Assembly: GCA_001414485.1 (NCBI GenBank) | Contig: LLEY01000224.1 | Span: 19,281-83,280 of the forward strand | Origin: Calycina herbarum | Taxonomy: Eukaryota > Ascomycota > Leotiomycetes > Helotiales > Pezizellaceae | Length of the DNA stretch: 64,000 nucleotides | Direction: 5' to 3' | Shown here: piece by piece, positions 1-11,589 of the stretch | Layout: every line of letters starts with the position of its first letter | Position numbering within the stretch: the stretch's first letter is position 1 | Notes under the pieces: generated by a model | The model's input: only the letters and a program-made list of their open reading frames with translations | What the model was told of the DNA's origin: nothing | Database searches by the model: none | Program-made: the position numbers and the translations under genes

Positions 1-189
<189 letters not shown>

Positions 190-631
190 AATTGGAGGAG
201 GGTAATTGTATAATATGTAGAATGGTATGTATATATGTATCACCACTTAGAGAACGGTGCGATTTCGAGGGCTCGTCCTACGATGATTCTTTTCGATTTC
301 CAGGTTGTCCTAAGTTTGCTCGCTTTTGATAGAAGGCTTACTCTTGGCTTGTGGTTTATTCATGAGTATATTCACAAGTACGTTGTTGAAGAATTTTGCT
401 TCAAGGACTTTCAAATGTACCATATGATATTCACCACTACTATGAACAATTTTCCAAAGCAAAGAACCTCTTGGTGCTTAAAAACAAATTCTTGCTATCC
501 AAACATGGCTCATAAAATGCTCAACATCAATCATCATCTATCATCATACCAACAGACCACTACCCATAAAGTAAAAAGCAACCCAAGCACCCGCGAGAAT
601 CATATTTCTCTGACCCTCGGCTACGTTCACC

Positions 632-1003
632 ATGGATCACAGCCAGAAAGCACAAATCCAACAGCAAGAAACTCAAAGAAAACAACACCAAGTTTCTTCC
701 TCCTCATCTAACAATCCTAAACCTAACGACAAATCCAAGCCCAACAACAAGCCCAAATCCAACACCGCTGCCAACCCGGAACTTAATGACCAAGAGTCTG
801 ACTCCGATTCCGGATTCTTAATGATGAAAGACCCTAAGAAACACCAGAAGAAAGACCCCGAGGTGGTCAAGAAAGCACTGCGGGATTCCTGGGCCATAAC
901 TCGAGGCAAGAGAGATAATAAGAGACATCTACCCACCATTGAGAAGATAGTAGAAGATTATGGGGGTGTTAACTGGGGAGATGTTGGAGATGTGGGGATA
1001 TGA
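632..1003 (+). CDS. Small charged hypothetical protein (123 aa)
   Basis: Single-exon frame starting at an ATG in the context CACCATGG, a strong fungal start. The first 60 residues are Gln/Ser/Asn/Pro/Lys-rich low complexity. An acidic Asp/Ser patch follows, then a better-ordered C-terminal half with KKDPEVVKKALRDSWAITRGK and a short acidic/Gly tail. No signal peptide or membrane segment is visible. I do not recognise the family. The C-terminal half reads like a real helical domain, so this is more likely a gene than chance, but there is no second line of evidence. It is convergent with rutA, across about 490 bp of AT-rich spacer. Confidence 0.45.
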   Translation: MDHSQKAQIQQQETQRKQHQVSSSSSNNPKPNDKSKPNNKPKSNTAANPELNDQESDSDSGFLMMKDPKKHQKKDPEVVKKALRDSWAITRGKRDNKRHLPTIEKIVEDYGGVNWGDVGDVGI

Positions 1004-1494
1004 GGAGGGGAGGTCACCGACTTGCCGCTCTCTGTCTTGCTTGTGCTAAGCGAATGGAAAGGGAAAATGGATTCTGGGTTAGGTTAATTTAGTCAATTAA
1101 TCAACTTCTAAATGCAGGTCCAAGAGTTTTCTGAACGTTTGAAGTTTTAAGAGATTGCAATTTGTTTTCGTCTAGATGTACCCTGAATTCGTTATAATCA
1201 ACCTCTGTAGTTTGTTGAAGTAACTTAAGTATTCAAATTCTCTGGGAGATTCACATTAATTAAAGGTTACTCGAATGAGTATCTGATACTCTATAGTTCT
1301 AAAACATCCGAGACTTTATTTAATCAACTTAAGTAATCCAGCTATTCTCGGATAATATGTTTTAATAGCTTAACTTAAAAGACTCACTACTATTTATTAC
1401 TATATAGTAGTAACGTGACTATTTAATTCTAAAATTGTCATAATTGTCATACCATTAACCATACTCATTTGGTAAGAATTTTGAATTAAATATT
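1004..1494. other. AT-rich intergenic spacer
   Basis: About 490 bp between the convergent small gene and rutA. It has many TA steps and short AT palindromes, and no coding frame or recognisable RNA. It probably contains both 3' UTRs. Confidence 0.6.
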
Positions 1495-2574
1495 TCACGC
1501 TGCGGGCTTAACATCTGCTCTACTCTTCAACAAAGGCTGAATCTTCTCTCCAAAGTTATCAAGCCCAACCAAATAGTCATCAAACGTCAGCATAATGCCC
1601 TTCGTTCCAGGTATTTCTGCAATCTCATCCAGCATAGCAGCAATTTGCGCAAATGAACCAATCAAAGTTCCCTGGTTCATGTTCACAGCACCTTCAGGAA
1701 GATTGATAGTTTTCACCGTCGCATTTGCGTCGGCTTTCGTATCTTTGCTTCCTTGGTCTGCCATCCAGGCAAGTGCTTCAACATCTGCTCCCTCCTTGTA
1801 ATGTTCCCATTTCGCTTTGGCGATCTCCTCAGTCTCCTCGGCAATCACCATGAACAAAACATAAGCTCCGACATCTCGTCCGGTCTTTGCAGCTGCTTCC
1901 ACCAATCGCTCATTCGCAGGTGCCACAGCCATTGGAGTATTGATACCAGACCCCATCGCGAAATTAAAGTCCGCATACTGCGAAGCGAACTCCAACCCCT
2001 TTCCGCTCTGCGCCGCAGCAACGATTTTGATGTCGCTTGATGGTTTAGGAGACATCTTACAATCAGTCATGGTAAAATGCTTCCCTTTGAAATTCGAAAC
2101 ACCATTCGCCCAAAGGTCCTTCATAACCTGAATATATTCCGTCGCATACTCATATCGGTATCCAAAATACGCATTCCCAGGCCAAATATTCATCTGTGAA
2201 TACTCCGCTTCTTGCCATCCCGTAACGATATTGACACCGAAACGACCTGGAGCTATCGAGTCGATTGTTGTTGCCATTCGAGCGACGAGTGCGGGTGGGA
2301 GTGTGAGGATTGCTGTTGAGGCGAAGAGCTTGATTTTTGAAGTTACGGCTGCGAGACCGGCCATGAGAGTAAAGGATTCGAGATTGTGATCCCAGAATTC
2401 AGTTTTTCCTCCGAATCCGCGGAGTTTGATCATTGAAAGGGCGAAATCGAAATTGTATTTTTCGGCTTTGAGGACGATTTGTTTGTTCAGTTCGAAACTG
2501 GGCTTGTATTGAGGGGCGTTTGTGGAGATGAGCCACCCATTGTTGCCGATGGGGATGAATACTCCGATCTGCAT
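1495..2574 (-). CDS. rutA: RutA-like pyrimidine monooxygenase (flavin-dependent, LLM class)
   Basis: Uninterrupted 359-codon gene, ATG at 2574. It matches bacterial RutA nearly throughout. The N-terminus is [16 protein letters not shown], followed by [20 protein letters not shown], a conserved stretch around [14 protein letters not shown], and [12 protein letters not shown]. Later come the QYADFNF and [11 protein letters not shown] blocks and LTFDDYLVG near the end. RutA uses FMNH2 and O2 to open the uracil/thymine ring between N3 and C4, yielding ureidoacrylate peracid, with reduced flavin from a RutF-type reductase. Length is close to the bacterial enzyme and no intron interrupts it, whereas most neighbours are split. 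No other rut gene (rutB-G) is adjacent. Fungal uracil catabolism is usually attributed to the URC pathway, so a RutA of bacterial type suggests horizontal origin; that is inference. Three GATA sites lie upstream. Confidence 0.9.
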   Translation of the reverse strand: MQIGVFIPIGNNGWLISTNAPQYKPSFELNKQIVLKAEKYNFDFALSMIKLRGFGGKTEFWDHNLESFTLMAGLAAVTSKIKLFASTAILTLPPALVARMATTIDSIAPGRFGVNIVTGWQEAEYSQMNIWPGNAYFGYRYEYATEYIQVMKDLWANGVSNFKGKHFTMTDCKMSPKPSSDIKIVAAAQSGKGLEFASQYADFNFAMGSGINTPMAVAPANERLVEAAAKTGRDVGAYVLFMVIAEETEEIAKAKWEHYKEGADVEALAWMADQGSKDTKADANATVKTINLPEGAVNMNQGTLIGSFAQIAAMLDEIAEIPGTKGIMLTFDDYLVGLDNFGEKIQPLLKSRADVKPAA

Positions 2575-2716
2575 TTTGAATTAATGGACGGTGATTGGTT
2601 TGAATAGTGCGAAGGAAATCAAATGAGTATATTAGTGGTTGTGTGAAGAGAAGTTTGAAAGTAGATTCAAAGGATATATTATGGTCATACAGGGAGACGC
2701 GACTGCGCGTGGGCCA

Positions 2717-2883
2717 TGATAAGTACTGATGGAAACGGAGTTCCGTCTCATGGAGGGAGATAAGACTAGAAGATCATATCACTCCTAGAATCTGGAAGAC
2801 CATACAGAAATCATGGAACTCGATGATTGAAGGAAGAGTGGAAAGAGAAGAGTGGGATTGATCGGCCAAGTCCCGAAGATAAC
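2717..2883. promoter_or_regulatory. Cluster of three GATA motifs upstream of rutA
   Basis: HGATAR-type sites are seen at 2717-2723 (TGATAAG), 2758-2764 (AGATAAG) and 2877-2883 (AGATAAC), 143-309 bp upstream of the rutA ATG. AreA/NIT2 GATA factors activate nitrogen-scavenging genes through such paired sites. The link to rutA is inference from position and function. Confidence 0.4.
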
Positions 2884-3143
2884 GGATCTGGGGTACTACA
2901 AGTGCTTGAGTAACTAATCACGTGCATAAGTATATAACTCTCAGGTTGCGTGAAATTCACTCTTTAGCGGGTAAATAAATGTTTTTCTGGAGAGGGTGAA
3001 GATTTGAAGTGCATCTCCCTTCTTGAACCTCCCTCTGGTATGCCTCGACTCGCTTACTCTGCGTATACCCACCTTTTCTCAATTGGTGTAAAACAGGCTA
3101 AGAATCCCCGAGTGCAATCGTTCTAGAATTACCAGCATGTGTT

Positions 3144-5094
3144 TCACTCAGACGAACTACGGTCTTCTACCTCGAATTCTAAGAGGAAAACTGCCATCGA
3201 AGATACCATAATGCCTACAATAAAAATTGCCCAGATAATGATCGACATCTTTCTATGTCTGGACAATAATCTTCCAAGAAACGTATAACTCCACCACTTT
3301 TGTATATTCTTTTCCAAAAAGATCATCGATAGGACCCATAAAAGCAAGAAGTCCCAAATCGCCCATTCCAAATAACCAATTATGAAGTATAGTAAATCCC
3401 CACCAAAATTATTGCGACCCCAGGTAATGTTACGATCAAGTTTTTTCAGCGAATTTTTGAAGTTGATTAGAATGCGTATTAGAATTGAAAGACAGAACAA
3501 GTAACAGAGCCAAAGTCCCTTCTTGAACCAAGGTTCTTTCGAAATCTCAGCTCGAAAGGCATTGTTCGAGAGGCTGGGAACTGGAGAGCTGTATGGCGGA
3601 ATAAATCCTATCTCAGTAGGAAGCTGCGGCGGTGTTCTGAAATTTGCGTTCTGGTGGACAATATCAAAAGTAGGCGAGAAGAAAGTTCCTGCTTGAAGTA
3701 TTAGGCTACACCCTATAGACTCAAAAAAATAAGATAACTACGAACCGAGGAAGGAAATGAAAGGTAAGACCAAGAGTGCTACAGAGACTACCTGACCAAA
3801 AGTCCATGACCTCTGAGAATCGAAGGAGCTCAGCTCCACATCATTCTCGAAGCTCAAAAATGTCCCCCAAATGAGAGCTGAGGAGAGCCATGTTATCTAA
3901 GAAATATATGAGTAATGAATAAGTGTAATGCTTGCTTTCGAAGACGTACCTCCCAGGTACGTGAGCTCAGAAGGTCGTCGTATATAACCATGGAAGCGTA
4001 TAATGCCCGGAGAAGCCTGAAGCATATTGAACGAGTGTATCGAGTTAGTAAACTGGGCGAGCTATTGTTTTGAAGCTTAAGCAACGCGAACTGAATTGAT
4101 TTTGCTGGTTGACCCCTTGGAAGCTTAGAAGCTAGGTCTAGGACGCCAATGCGATATGACAAAATTGCTAAGCGAGTACAGAAGCTGTAGATGAGAAACC
4201 CAACTGTAATAGAAATGTAAAGCCAGGAGTATCTCTTGGAAGTTACCCTGCCGCTCGCTTCGGTATCTAGGGGAGAGGGGTTGCCATCATCCTCCTTCAC
4301 ACTCTGCCACTCTACACTCGGATTGTAGAGGCACCAAGCAGGGAAATTCTTCGGTAGAGGACTGTTGTAAATGAAGCCGATAGGAATGATCGCGTATATG
4401 AGGAGTGCCAGTAATATACCCATCCCCAAGATACGAAACAATTTGATAGGCTTGTTTAAGCGAACCTCGTCTCTCAAAATTGTAAGCGTCAACAAATGGG
4501 TCATAGTTGAGAACCAAGCGAGGTTGACAATGGATTCCCAATGGTATATCTGTATCCCTGATTGAAGTTGTGATAACCCACCAACAATCATAGATATTCC
4601 AGTTATGACCTGTTGGTCGCTCATTCCTGTGATCACCGCTCCTAGGGCGAAAGACCAACGATCTAGATTGCGGCTGGTAATCTGGAGCAGACTTCTCTTA
4701 TGATCGATTATGGCTTTGATAATGCAACAAGTAAGAGTAAGATATGCAGTCCCAAGAAATGCAGCTCGGATCTATCTCATTGCTCATTAGCAATAATATC
4801 AAATGGATAACAGGGAAGCTCACTAACCCCGATGCCAGATACATCTGGGTTTGGCAATAACGCGGGATATACGGTGCAGTCTACTGCACCCATTCCATAA
4901 GATACCATAGTACAAGTGACACCACAATCAGGCTCGAGAGGTACCAACAGAAAATGAACACCCAAGTGGCTGATACTCGTTCCAAGCGAGGAAGGATAGA
5001 GTTCGAATGATAATATTCACAATGATAGGAAAGAATAGAAGACTTGAAATGCAACTCACAGCACATGTCCAGAGACAGATGGCAAATTTGACAT
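3144..5094 (-). CDS. Multi-pass membrane protein of an uncharacterised fungal family
   Basis: Five-exon model. Exon 1 (5094-5060) begins MSNLPSV and splices at GTGAGT into an exon with PLEPDCGVTC and ending NPDVSGIGV. Further introns lie near 4826-4777, 3945-3897 and 3747-3691. The remainder reads IRAAFLG..., ALGAVITGMSDQQVITGIS, several hydrophobic helices, RSWTFGQVVSVALLVLPFISFLG, then FFSPTFDIV and a final helix ending at 3144. The GIGV, MSDQQ and WTFGQ motifs typify a very common but unassigned ascomycete membrane family with roughly eight transmembrane segments. Function and location are unknown; plasma or vacuolar membrane are both possible. Frames join in phase at each proposed junction, so I regard the gene as intact. 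Confidence 0.75.
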
Positions 5095-5457
5095 GTCAAG
5101 TTGTACCGAGCTCGTAAAGCTAAGGGATTCTAGTGCCACAAAACGTTGTCCCACCGTGTATGAAGGATTATTTTGTGGTGACTAAAACAGCAACGGATTG
5201 ATCTCCAGAACTTCACAAGTTTGTAAAATTACTGAAGAAACTATTCTCTGATGAACTCAAACTCAAGAGGAGAAATGGAATGAGAAATCAATTGTCCTGG
5301 ATGTTGTCGTTCAAACTTGCCGTGCAAGTGCGTCCTGCCATTTAGTTTGACTTAATCATTTCTCTGGAAAATGGATTTCGATTGGCATGTCTCAAAAATA
5401 GAGGTTGTGATTTAAGGTGGCGCATACTAGTTTTGTTCACCCGGATTTTTAGAGTGT
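5095..5457. other. Divergent promoter region
   Basis: About 360 bp between the divergent membrane-protein gene and the small one-TM gene. There is no coding signal; it is presumed to hold both promoters. Confidence 0.4.
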
Positions 5458-5889
5458 ATGATACCTTCACAATTGCCGATGGCCACTCTGCCACTAAAAT
5501 TCCCGAATCCAAACCATAGAATATCTAGCTCGAACTCACCGATATCGCAATCTTCCATCAACCTTTACACCAGAAATAGAAAAACTCGTTCTCAAAAAAG
5601 CCACAACCTCCAAATACCTGCCATAACCTCTGAAATATTCCCCAGAGTGGTGATCAACCACCACCCAAGACCTTCAAACTCCACTGCCCCGATCCAGTCT
5701 CACAAGGCTGGATGGGATGCCCTATCCAGCTGGGCGCAAATTCTCATTATATTTGGAAGTGTATTTGTGTTTGTCGGTACGTTCCCCGCGGCGCATTTTG
5801 GCATTTTATATGTATTAATTCTTTTGAAAAGGCATTATCAAATGTTTCGTCGGAGAAACTCCAGAAGAGAAGAAGAGAAGGGAAAATAG
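5458..5889 (+). CDS. Small single-TM hypothetical protein (143 aa)
   Basis: Single exon. The first 90 residues are Ser/Asn/Pro-rich and basic. A hydrophobic stretch follows (AQILIIFGSVFVFVG... FGILYVLILL, about residues 92-122), then a strongly basic tail ending in EEEKGK. The layout suggests a one- or two-pass membrane protein with a positively charged cytosolic end. I do not recognise a family. Support is only the open frame and its plausible topology, so it could be spurious. Confidence 0.4.
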   Translation: MIPSQLPMATLPLKFPNPNHRISSSNSPISQSSINLYTRNRKTRSQKSHNLQIPAITSEIFPRVVINHHPRPSNSTAPIQSHKAGWDALSSWAQILIIFGSVFVFVGTFPAAHFGILYVLILLKRHYQMFRRRNSRREEEKGK

Positions 5890-6882
5890 TGAGGAGAAAT
5901 TTAAAACTTTGTGTTGCAAATAGTCTTGGATAACTTCAAAGTTCAACGGAGAATTGAAAAGAGTCACATGAAATGGATGAGCAATCAACACAAATTACCT
6001 AGTTGCCGATACGTAGATGGAAAAGAGCTTAACATTCCTAATTTATATTATAATACTCTAGATAAAGAGGAGGGGTAGTAGAGGAGTAGGAGTAGATTTT
6101 TAAGAAAGGCATAGACTTTTTAAAACTTTTCTCGGCTTTTCTCGGCTTTTTTAAACCAGGGAAGCTTAATTCGCGACTCACTGTACCAGAACTTAAGTTG
6201 ACAAAAAAAAAACAATTTCTCCATCAAATACCTCATTTCGTCTTATTTATAAAGTTTCATAGATACATATAATCTTACATAAAACCATGAACGCCAAAGC
6301 CCTGGGTATATATAACCTTCCTATAACAATATGTACAATTAACCTCCCCCCAAAAACACCGTTAGATGAACTCCCAGGTTCGACCCAGAAGTCAGCACAA
6401 ATGAAGATATCTATTTTAAAATCTTCTTCAAGAAGTAGTTCCAGCCGCTGCTCAACAGCAAATTATTCCGAACTCATCTAGAGGGGAGTTGTTGAGGCCA
6501 ATGCGGGGTATGCACATATTTCGTCGTCAACATGTCCTCTCGCTCATGTCTATCTATCTTCAGTGGTAATCGGCGATGCAAGACAAATCTCCCAAACACA
6601 ATCGAGGTTGGAAGAAATCGCGACAAGATCACCCTGAATCTTGCTCGTCGCATCTGGATCTACACCACTATATCGTCACTTGTGCACCGACACTCCCTCC
6701 ACATAAAATTTCATAGCATCAAGGCCAAGGAAACCAGCGCAAATCCAAGCCGTCGAATTATTCTGTCTCGGATGGGTTGCTGCTGATGGAGGCGTCCGAA
6801 AAGCGATAACAGATGTAGGGCCCAGCTTGAGGTGGACCTTTCGGGTATATTTGATGCAGTCAGACAATCATGGCAGTAGACA
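5890..6882. other. Intergenic region, no clear gene
   Basis: Nearly 1 kb of AT-rich sequence with short repeats, for example TTTTCTCGGC twice at 6126-6147. It has only short, low-quality frames. It probably contains the 3' UTR of the large membrane-protein gene that ends at 6883. Confidence 0.5.
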
Positions 6883-9298
6883 TCACCTCAATGGGAGTGG
6901 TGGCAAAGGACGATAATAGTCCACAGAAGTCATCCCAGATAACGACGTAAGTGTTGTTGTATGACCCCTCGTCCTCCGTTCTTCTTGACGCCTCTGCACT
7001 GGACTAGTATCCAGCACCGTCCCAGAGAATATGTTGTCCGATATCGGGAGAGGCGGTAAGTCCTTGGACTGTGAAGTCAAAGTACTTGACCGTGATAACT
7101 TAGGGTTTGGGACTTGTTGGCTTGTGAAATTCCCATCTCTAGGGCCTCCTTTTTCACCAGTGTCAACAGCCTTCAACAGTCGAGGATGGTTGATGTCAGA
7201 AATATCCAACCCCCCAAGCTTCTCGATATCCCTCGAAATGGGCACATCATCTGTGGCACATTGCTGCCAACCCTCGTAACCCGCCCCCTCGTACGCCATA
7301 CGTTGTATTTGGAGATAACCATCGGAAGTCCAGGAAACACGAGAGAGTGGAGTTCCAAACAGAATTTCTTGGATCTTCCCTCCAACCACATGAATGTAGA
7401 GACTGAGGATGACCAACAAAATCGAAAGTACCACAATCAGGATGACGCCGATAAGGCTAAAATTTTGGTACCCATCCATGATGTGTATCAATTGACTCGC
7501 ACATATGGCCTCTTGCGACGGGTTTTGGTCGAGCCTGACGAAATTTTCTTTGCGAGCTAGTGCCTGCTGTTGCTTTCCAGAGTTATCGTCTTTTCTGTTC
7601 TTTTGGTTGTTGCGCTGCTGGAAACCTTGCGAATTGTCTTTCCCCGATTTATCTCCAACTGTTTGGACGAACTTGATCTGCAAACCAGCGAGTGAAGCAG
7701 CGAACCAATAGTCAACCTCGTTCTGCCATTTCAGCTCAGTCTTATTTCCCACTTGAACAACGTCATTTTGGATCGAAAAGGATGTTGAGTGTGCTTTCAA
7801 AGCAGATTCCCCTTGGCTGCTAACCGTATTGTAAATACCGGAGTCTTGTAGATAATGATTAAGAATTAGTGCGGTGGCATTTTGGAGAGAGTTGAGATTG
7901 AGGCTGGGGGTCATCTCCGAAACATTGGCAGCTGACGCAAGCGAAGTACAGTTCTTAACCCCCTTTGGTAGATTTGGGTTACATATTTGATACTGATCTA
8001 TACATCCTATCCCAGTGACAAGACTTTCTGGGCGAAAGACTCGTGTTTTTGGGATCTCTCCATCAAAAGATACGTTGTTAGTATTTGATGAATTGATTGC
8101 TCGAAAGAAGGGATCAGGTATACTATTTCTGTACGAAACTCCACTCGTTGACAGAAGAAAAACAACTGTATCAGCGTCACTACGCTTGAAATCAGGGATT
8201 GGCTTCCAATCAGGTCTTCTTGGTCGACCTTCCCCTACTTCAGAATGCAAGGCCCTAGCACATCGCGTTAGCTTTGATATTGCGTCTAGAACAGATCACT
8301 CACTGTAGCTGATAACCAGGCGAGGTAAACACGTTGGCTATGGAGTATTCGTAGGTCAGGTCACCAGAATTGAATTTGGTGGTCCTACGCAAATTTTCGT
8401 TTTTATTTCTGAGACGCTCGTCACCTCGTTTGCCCAGATAGTATTGTTGGACAGTTTCGTTCACGAAGGCGGAATGCGGCCCTCCCTCTTGAAACCTTTT
8501 GCTAAATTTTGTAGTGTATTTTCCGAGCTTCAATGGAGCACATGTCGCTTTTTTACGAAAAAGGAGTCTGTCAGAAGGTTTGGCATTTACTCCAAGTACC
8601 GTAGCGGTGTCCTGAAAACCAGTATCTCTAGACCAGGCAGTTTCCACACAGATGCCCTCCGAAAACGGGCAAGTTTCTTTTTCGTCAACTGATTCGATTT
8701 TCTGCACAACGTATGTACCACATAATGGGTTCGAATCATCCTTGTAGCAAGTATTTGCATACATTGCGGCCCAAGCATCTGTCAGTAGTGCTCTCTTCGC
8801 ATTCTTGACAATAGTATAGTTTCTAGTTGCAGAGAAACCACAATTATGTGGGCGAAGAAGGACCTCGTGGCTTGCGAATTTGGTGACTTGAGAAGAGAAC
8901 ACACTGGCAAGCGAGAACCCCACGGACACCATGAGAGCAATAAAAATGTAATAGAGAGTACTCTTAAACCGAGAGTGGGTAGTTGACATTCCGGGACGCC
9001 CCCGCCAATTGAATGAAAGTTGGCCAAGTCTCAATGCTGCCGTCAACGCAGAACCTGAATTTCGGAGGATCCCTTGTTGTTGATAAAAAATGGGGTGATC
9101 TGGTGGTCGATTATTGCGAGCTTGATGGATGATGTAACTAATAATTGTCCAAAATGATTGACCCGCAGACTGCACGAGAAGTGCAAGGACGTTTTGCAGG
9201 ATGTCGCCCTGCGACTCCTTTAGAGTGATAGTAGATCCAAAAATAAAGCCCTTGGAATAATTCTGCCAAACGCCCACAAACACACTCGATCCTCCCAT
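6883..9298 (-). CDS. Large membrane-anchored protein with Cys-rich ectodomain (fungal, uncharacterised)
   Basis: Two exons, 9298-8304 and 8254-6883, joined in phase through a 49-bp GTGAGT...CTAG intron, give 788 aa. Hydrophobic segments occur near residues 35-60 and 110-130 and again near 600 (LIGVILIVVLSILLVILSLY). Between the second and third lies a long extracellular region with many Cys and N-glycosylation sequons, including the family-typical GCIDQYQICNPNLP block. The cytosolic tail is Ser/Pro-rich and ends in PLPPLPLR. The architecture is widespread in filamentous fungi but has no assigned function; sensor or cell-wall roles are guesses. The start at 9298 was chosen because MGGSSVFVGVW matches the usual N-terminus. 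Confidence 0.75.
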
Positions 9299-10053
9299 TA
9301 TCGATACGCACTGCGATGAACTGTAACTTTGAAAGCTGACATGATATCAAAGAGAAAGATGTGGCGAGGGAACGGTCGAAGCACATTCCATGCAGCCGTT
9401 GAAGGATTTAAGGTTGTTCGGCAGCGAACCACCAACATCTTCAGACGTCCGGTCAAGTCTGATCCGTAGTTACTATAAAACGATATAGTTTCAGGGATGT
9501 CGGGTTTGAGCCGCTGAATACTGAAGAAAACAGGCGTCTTGAGCCGAGTCGGAACTGTCAAAAAAGCTTGTTCTGGTCGTGCCTCTGAGATGCACTCGCA
9601 TATCAAACGGAGTCGGTACACCTGCGCCACGGAGAAGGCCGAACTCGTATACACAAGAAACACTACTTGTTCTGTGGAGAACCTGGAAGAGCTGAACAAG
9701 TGGTACAAACAAATTGAATAGGGAAGATGACGAATATAAGACGCGGAGGTAACAGACCTCCGTTTCTCGATCTCTTTTCTTACGAGTAAAGGCCTTCGCA
9801 CAAATCGGGGCGCTAATGAGACAAGCAAGATAGAATATAGCGTGCGATTCCATTTTGAAATCTCGGGGAGCAATTGGTTTTCGATTGTCGAAAAATAACC
9901 ACGTGACGAATTCCATGAAACTCCCGGCTCAATCCTTCGACTCCTTCAGGCAGGAATCAGGAGCCACAAACGCCTGATAAGGCTTTGGATAGTTAGAGGG
10001 ATGGATAGGGCACCGGTTCATCGGAATTGGTGCGGGAAACGTCATTCCCGGTT
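9299..10053. other. Upstream region with overlapping frames, no supported gene
   Basis: Two overlapping minus-strand frames reach about 9,916, but neither shows a domain or sensible composition. The stretch is best read as promoter/5' UTR of the membrane-protein gene. Confidence 0.4.
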
Positions 10054-10300
10054 CTAGGCCATGGCAGCCTCCGCACAGCGTTGATACAATTGCCAACACT
10101 TGATTTCTGCGACAAAGACACGTAGCCGTTCGGTCGCCCTTTCTGGAGTCATGGCTGGGACATTCTGTATGGAAGATAGGACGCGGTTAATTATCTACTT
10201 GGTATATATGAATGCTCCACTAACCTTGTCAAGACTAAGGCACAAATCATCCCTATCAATCCTGGCGCCACACGAACTACAATTATCCAAGTAGCTAGGT
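10054..10300 (-). CDS. Possible small CxxC protein, 3' exons only
   Basis: Two minus-strand blocks join in phase across a 60-61 bp GTTAGT...CATACAG intron (10224-10165). The upstream block reads DNCSSCGARIDRDDLCLSLDK and the last exon (10164-10054) reads NVPAMTPERATERLRVF... ending RCAEAAMA and a stop. The CxxC with a later Cys and the ordered helical C-terminus look genuine. No ATG exists in the upstream frame, so the first exon and true 5' end are not found. I do not recognise the family. Confidence 0.35.
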
Positions 10301-10465
10301 TTTGAGTGTGTTGGTGTTAGTGTTCCGAGGAAAGCAAAACGAGTTAGGTTTAAAACAAAGCGACAATATAATATATACTCGATAAGAAAATTCAAATACT
10401 CTAAGACCTTGAATGCATTGCAAGCTGAACCGAAAGTGATGTGCAATTATACAGTCTTATTTTAT

Positions 10466-11589
10466 CTATATCTTTGAAGTTCGACTGCCGGATTTTGCTA
10501 CAGAAATTGTAAGCATTTGAGTCTGAATGGGATTAGGTTGGGGCGATATACACTCCATCAGTTTCTTCTTCTCTACAAACCTCTGCGTTGGTGCTCCATC
10601 CACGAACTATCCAATTAATTAGTGATGGAATATTCAATTGAAAAAGAAAAGAACGTACCCTTTCAGCTAGAGCATCAAGACTATTCACAACGGCGATGAG
10701 TCTTCCACTTCTCAGTGGTTCGTTCTGCAGCCTTTTCGTCTCCATCATGCTTTTCCCATCGTTAACCTCTAACTGGTCTTTGAGATACTTCCGAACGTGA
10801 TCCTGGAACCCGTCCACAGAGAATATCTGGTTCACCATACCCCACTGAAGGAGCTCTTCAACATTCAGCTTCCGCCCGAACATGAGGAACTCATTCGCTC
10901 GGTGCACGCCCATACTTTGAGCAAAGTTTATAGCGGAGCCATTTTCGGGTACCAATCCAAGTGCCGAAAACGGAACTTGCAAGTATACGGACGACGAAGC
11001 CAGTACAATATCTGATACTCCAGTAAACCAAGCTGCGCCCCCTCCAACAGCAGGGCCATTCAGAGCTAGAACGAAAACTTTCCGGTGATCAATGATACTG
11101 CGGATCATCTCCAGTGCTGAATAAGATCAGCGGGGAGTGGTTTGATGAACAAAACTATGGATGACTTACCTGGTGCGAATCGTTCAAGAAACGCCACCTT
11201 TTTCTCCGCATCGCTTGCATACTCAACGGTGCTGTCAAGCCCGGAACCTGTAAGATATGTTTTAGCAAGGCTCTCGAAATTTATGCCTCTCCATAATCCA
11301 GAGCAAGAAAGGATGCATACCTCTGACATCTGCACCGGATGAAAAGAATCTTCCTTCTCCGGTAAGGACGGTGAAAACGGTATCAGGATGCTCATTCAAT
11401 TCCCGAAGAGCAGAGATGGTTTCCAGCATGAGTTTGCCACCGAAGGCATTGAGGGTCTTGGGTCGATTGAACTGTTGTCGACCCCGCGTCAGCAATGACC
11501 CTTAGAAACTGAGCTCGATGATATCGTGCCTTGATAGTACCAATTTGACCTTCGATGGTAAGGATGATATCGTTGTACTTTGAGGCCAT
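10466..11589 (-). CDS. Peroxisomal enoyl-CoA isomerase/hydratase (ECI1-like, crotonase fold)
   Basis: Exons 11589-11530, 11471-11321, 11247-11170, 11116-10659 and 10606-10466 join in phase. Typical crotonase landmarks are RPKTLNAFGG, GEGRFFSSGADVRG (acyl-CoA and oxyanion region), LALNGPAVGGGAAWF and FSALGLVPENGSA, where Glu corresponds to the isomerase base position. The first intron starts with GC (AAG|GCACGA...CAACAG), a non-canonical GC-AG intron with a good TGCTGAC branch site. The 3' end may contain a further 54-bp intron (10551-10498); with or without it the protein ends in SKI, a weak PTS1 signal. The enzyme would shift double bonds in unsaturated fatty acyl-CoAs for peroxisomal beta-oxidation. 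No break is seen. Confidence 0.85.
11472..11529 (-). other. GC-AG intron (58 bp) in the enoyl-CoA isomerase gene
   Basis: Donor AAG|GCACGA, branch-like TGCTGAC, acceptor CAACAG. Removing it joins GTIK to FNRPKTLNAFGG exactly as the family requires. No GT in the neighbourhood restores the frame equally well. Confidence 0.75.

Noticed and set aside
9298..9916. Two overlapping minus-strand frames of 191 and 141 codons upstream of the large membrane protein
   Set aside because: They overlap in different frames, show no domain, and one merely shares the start region of the membrane gene; read as promoter/5' UTR.
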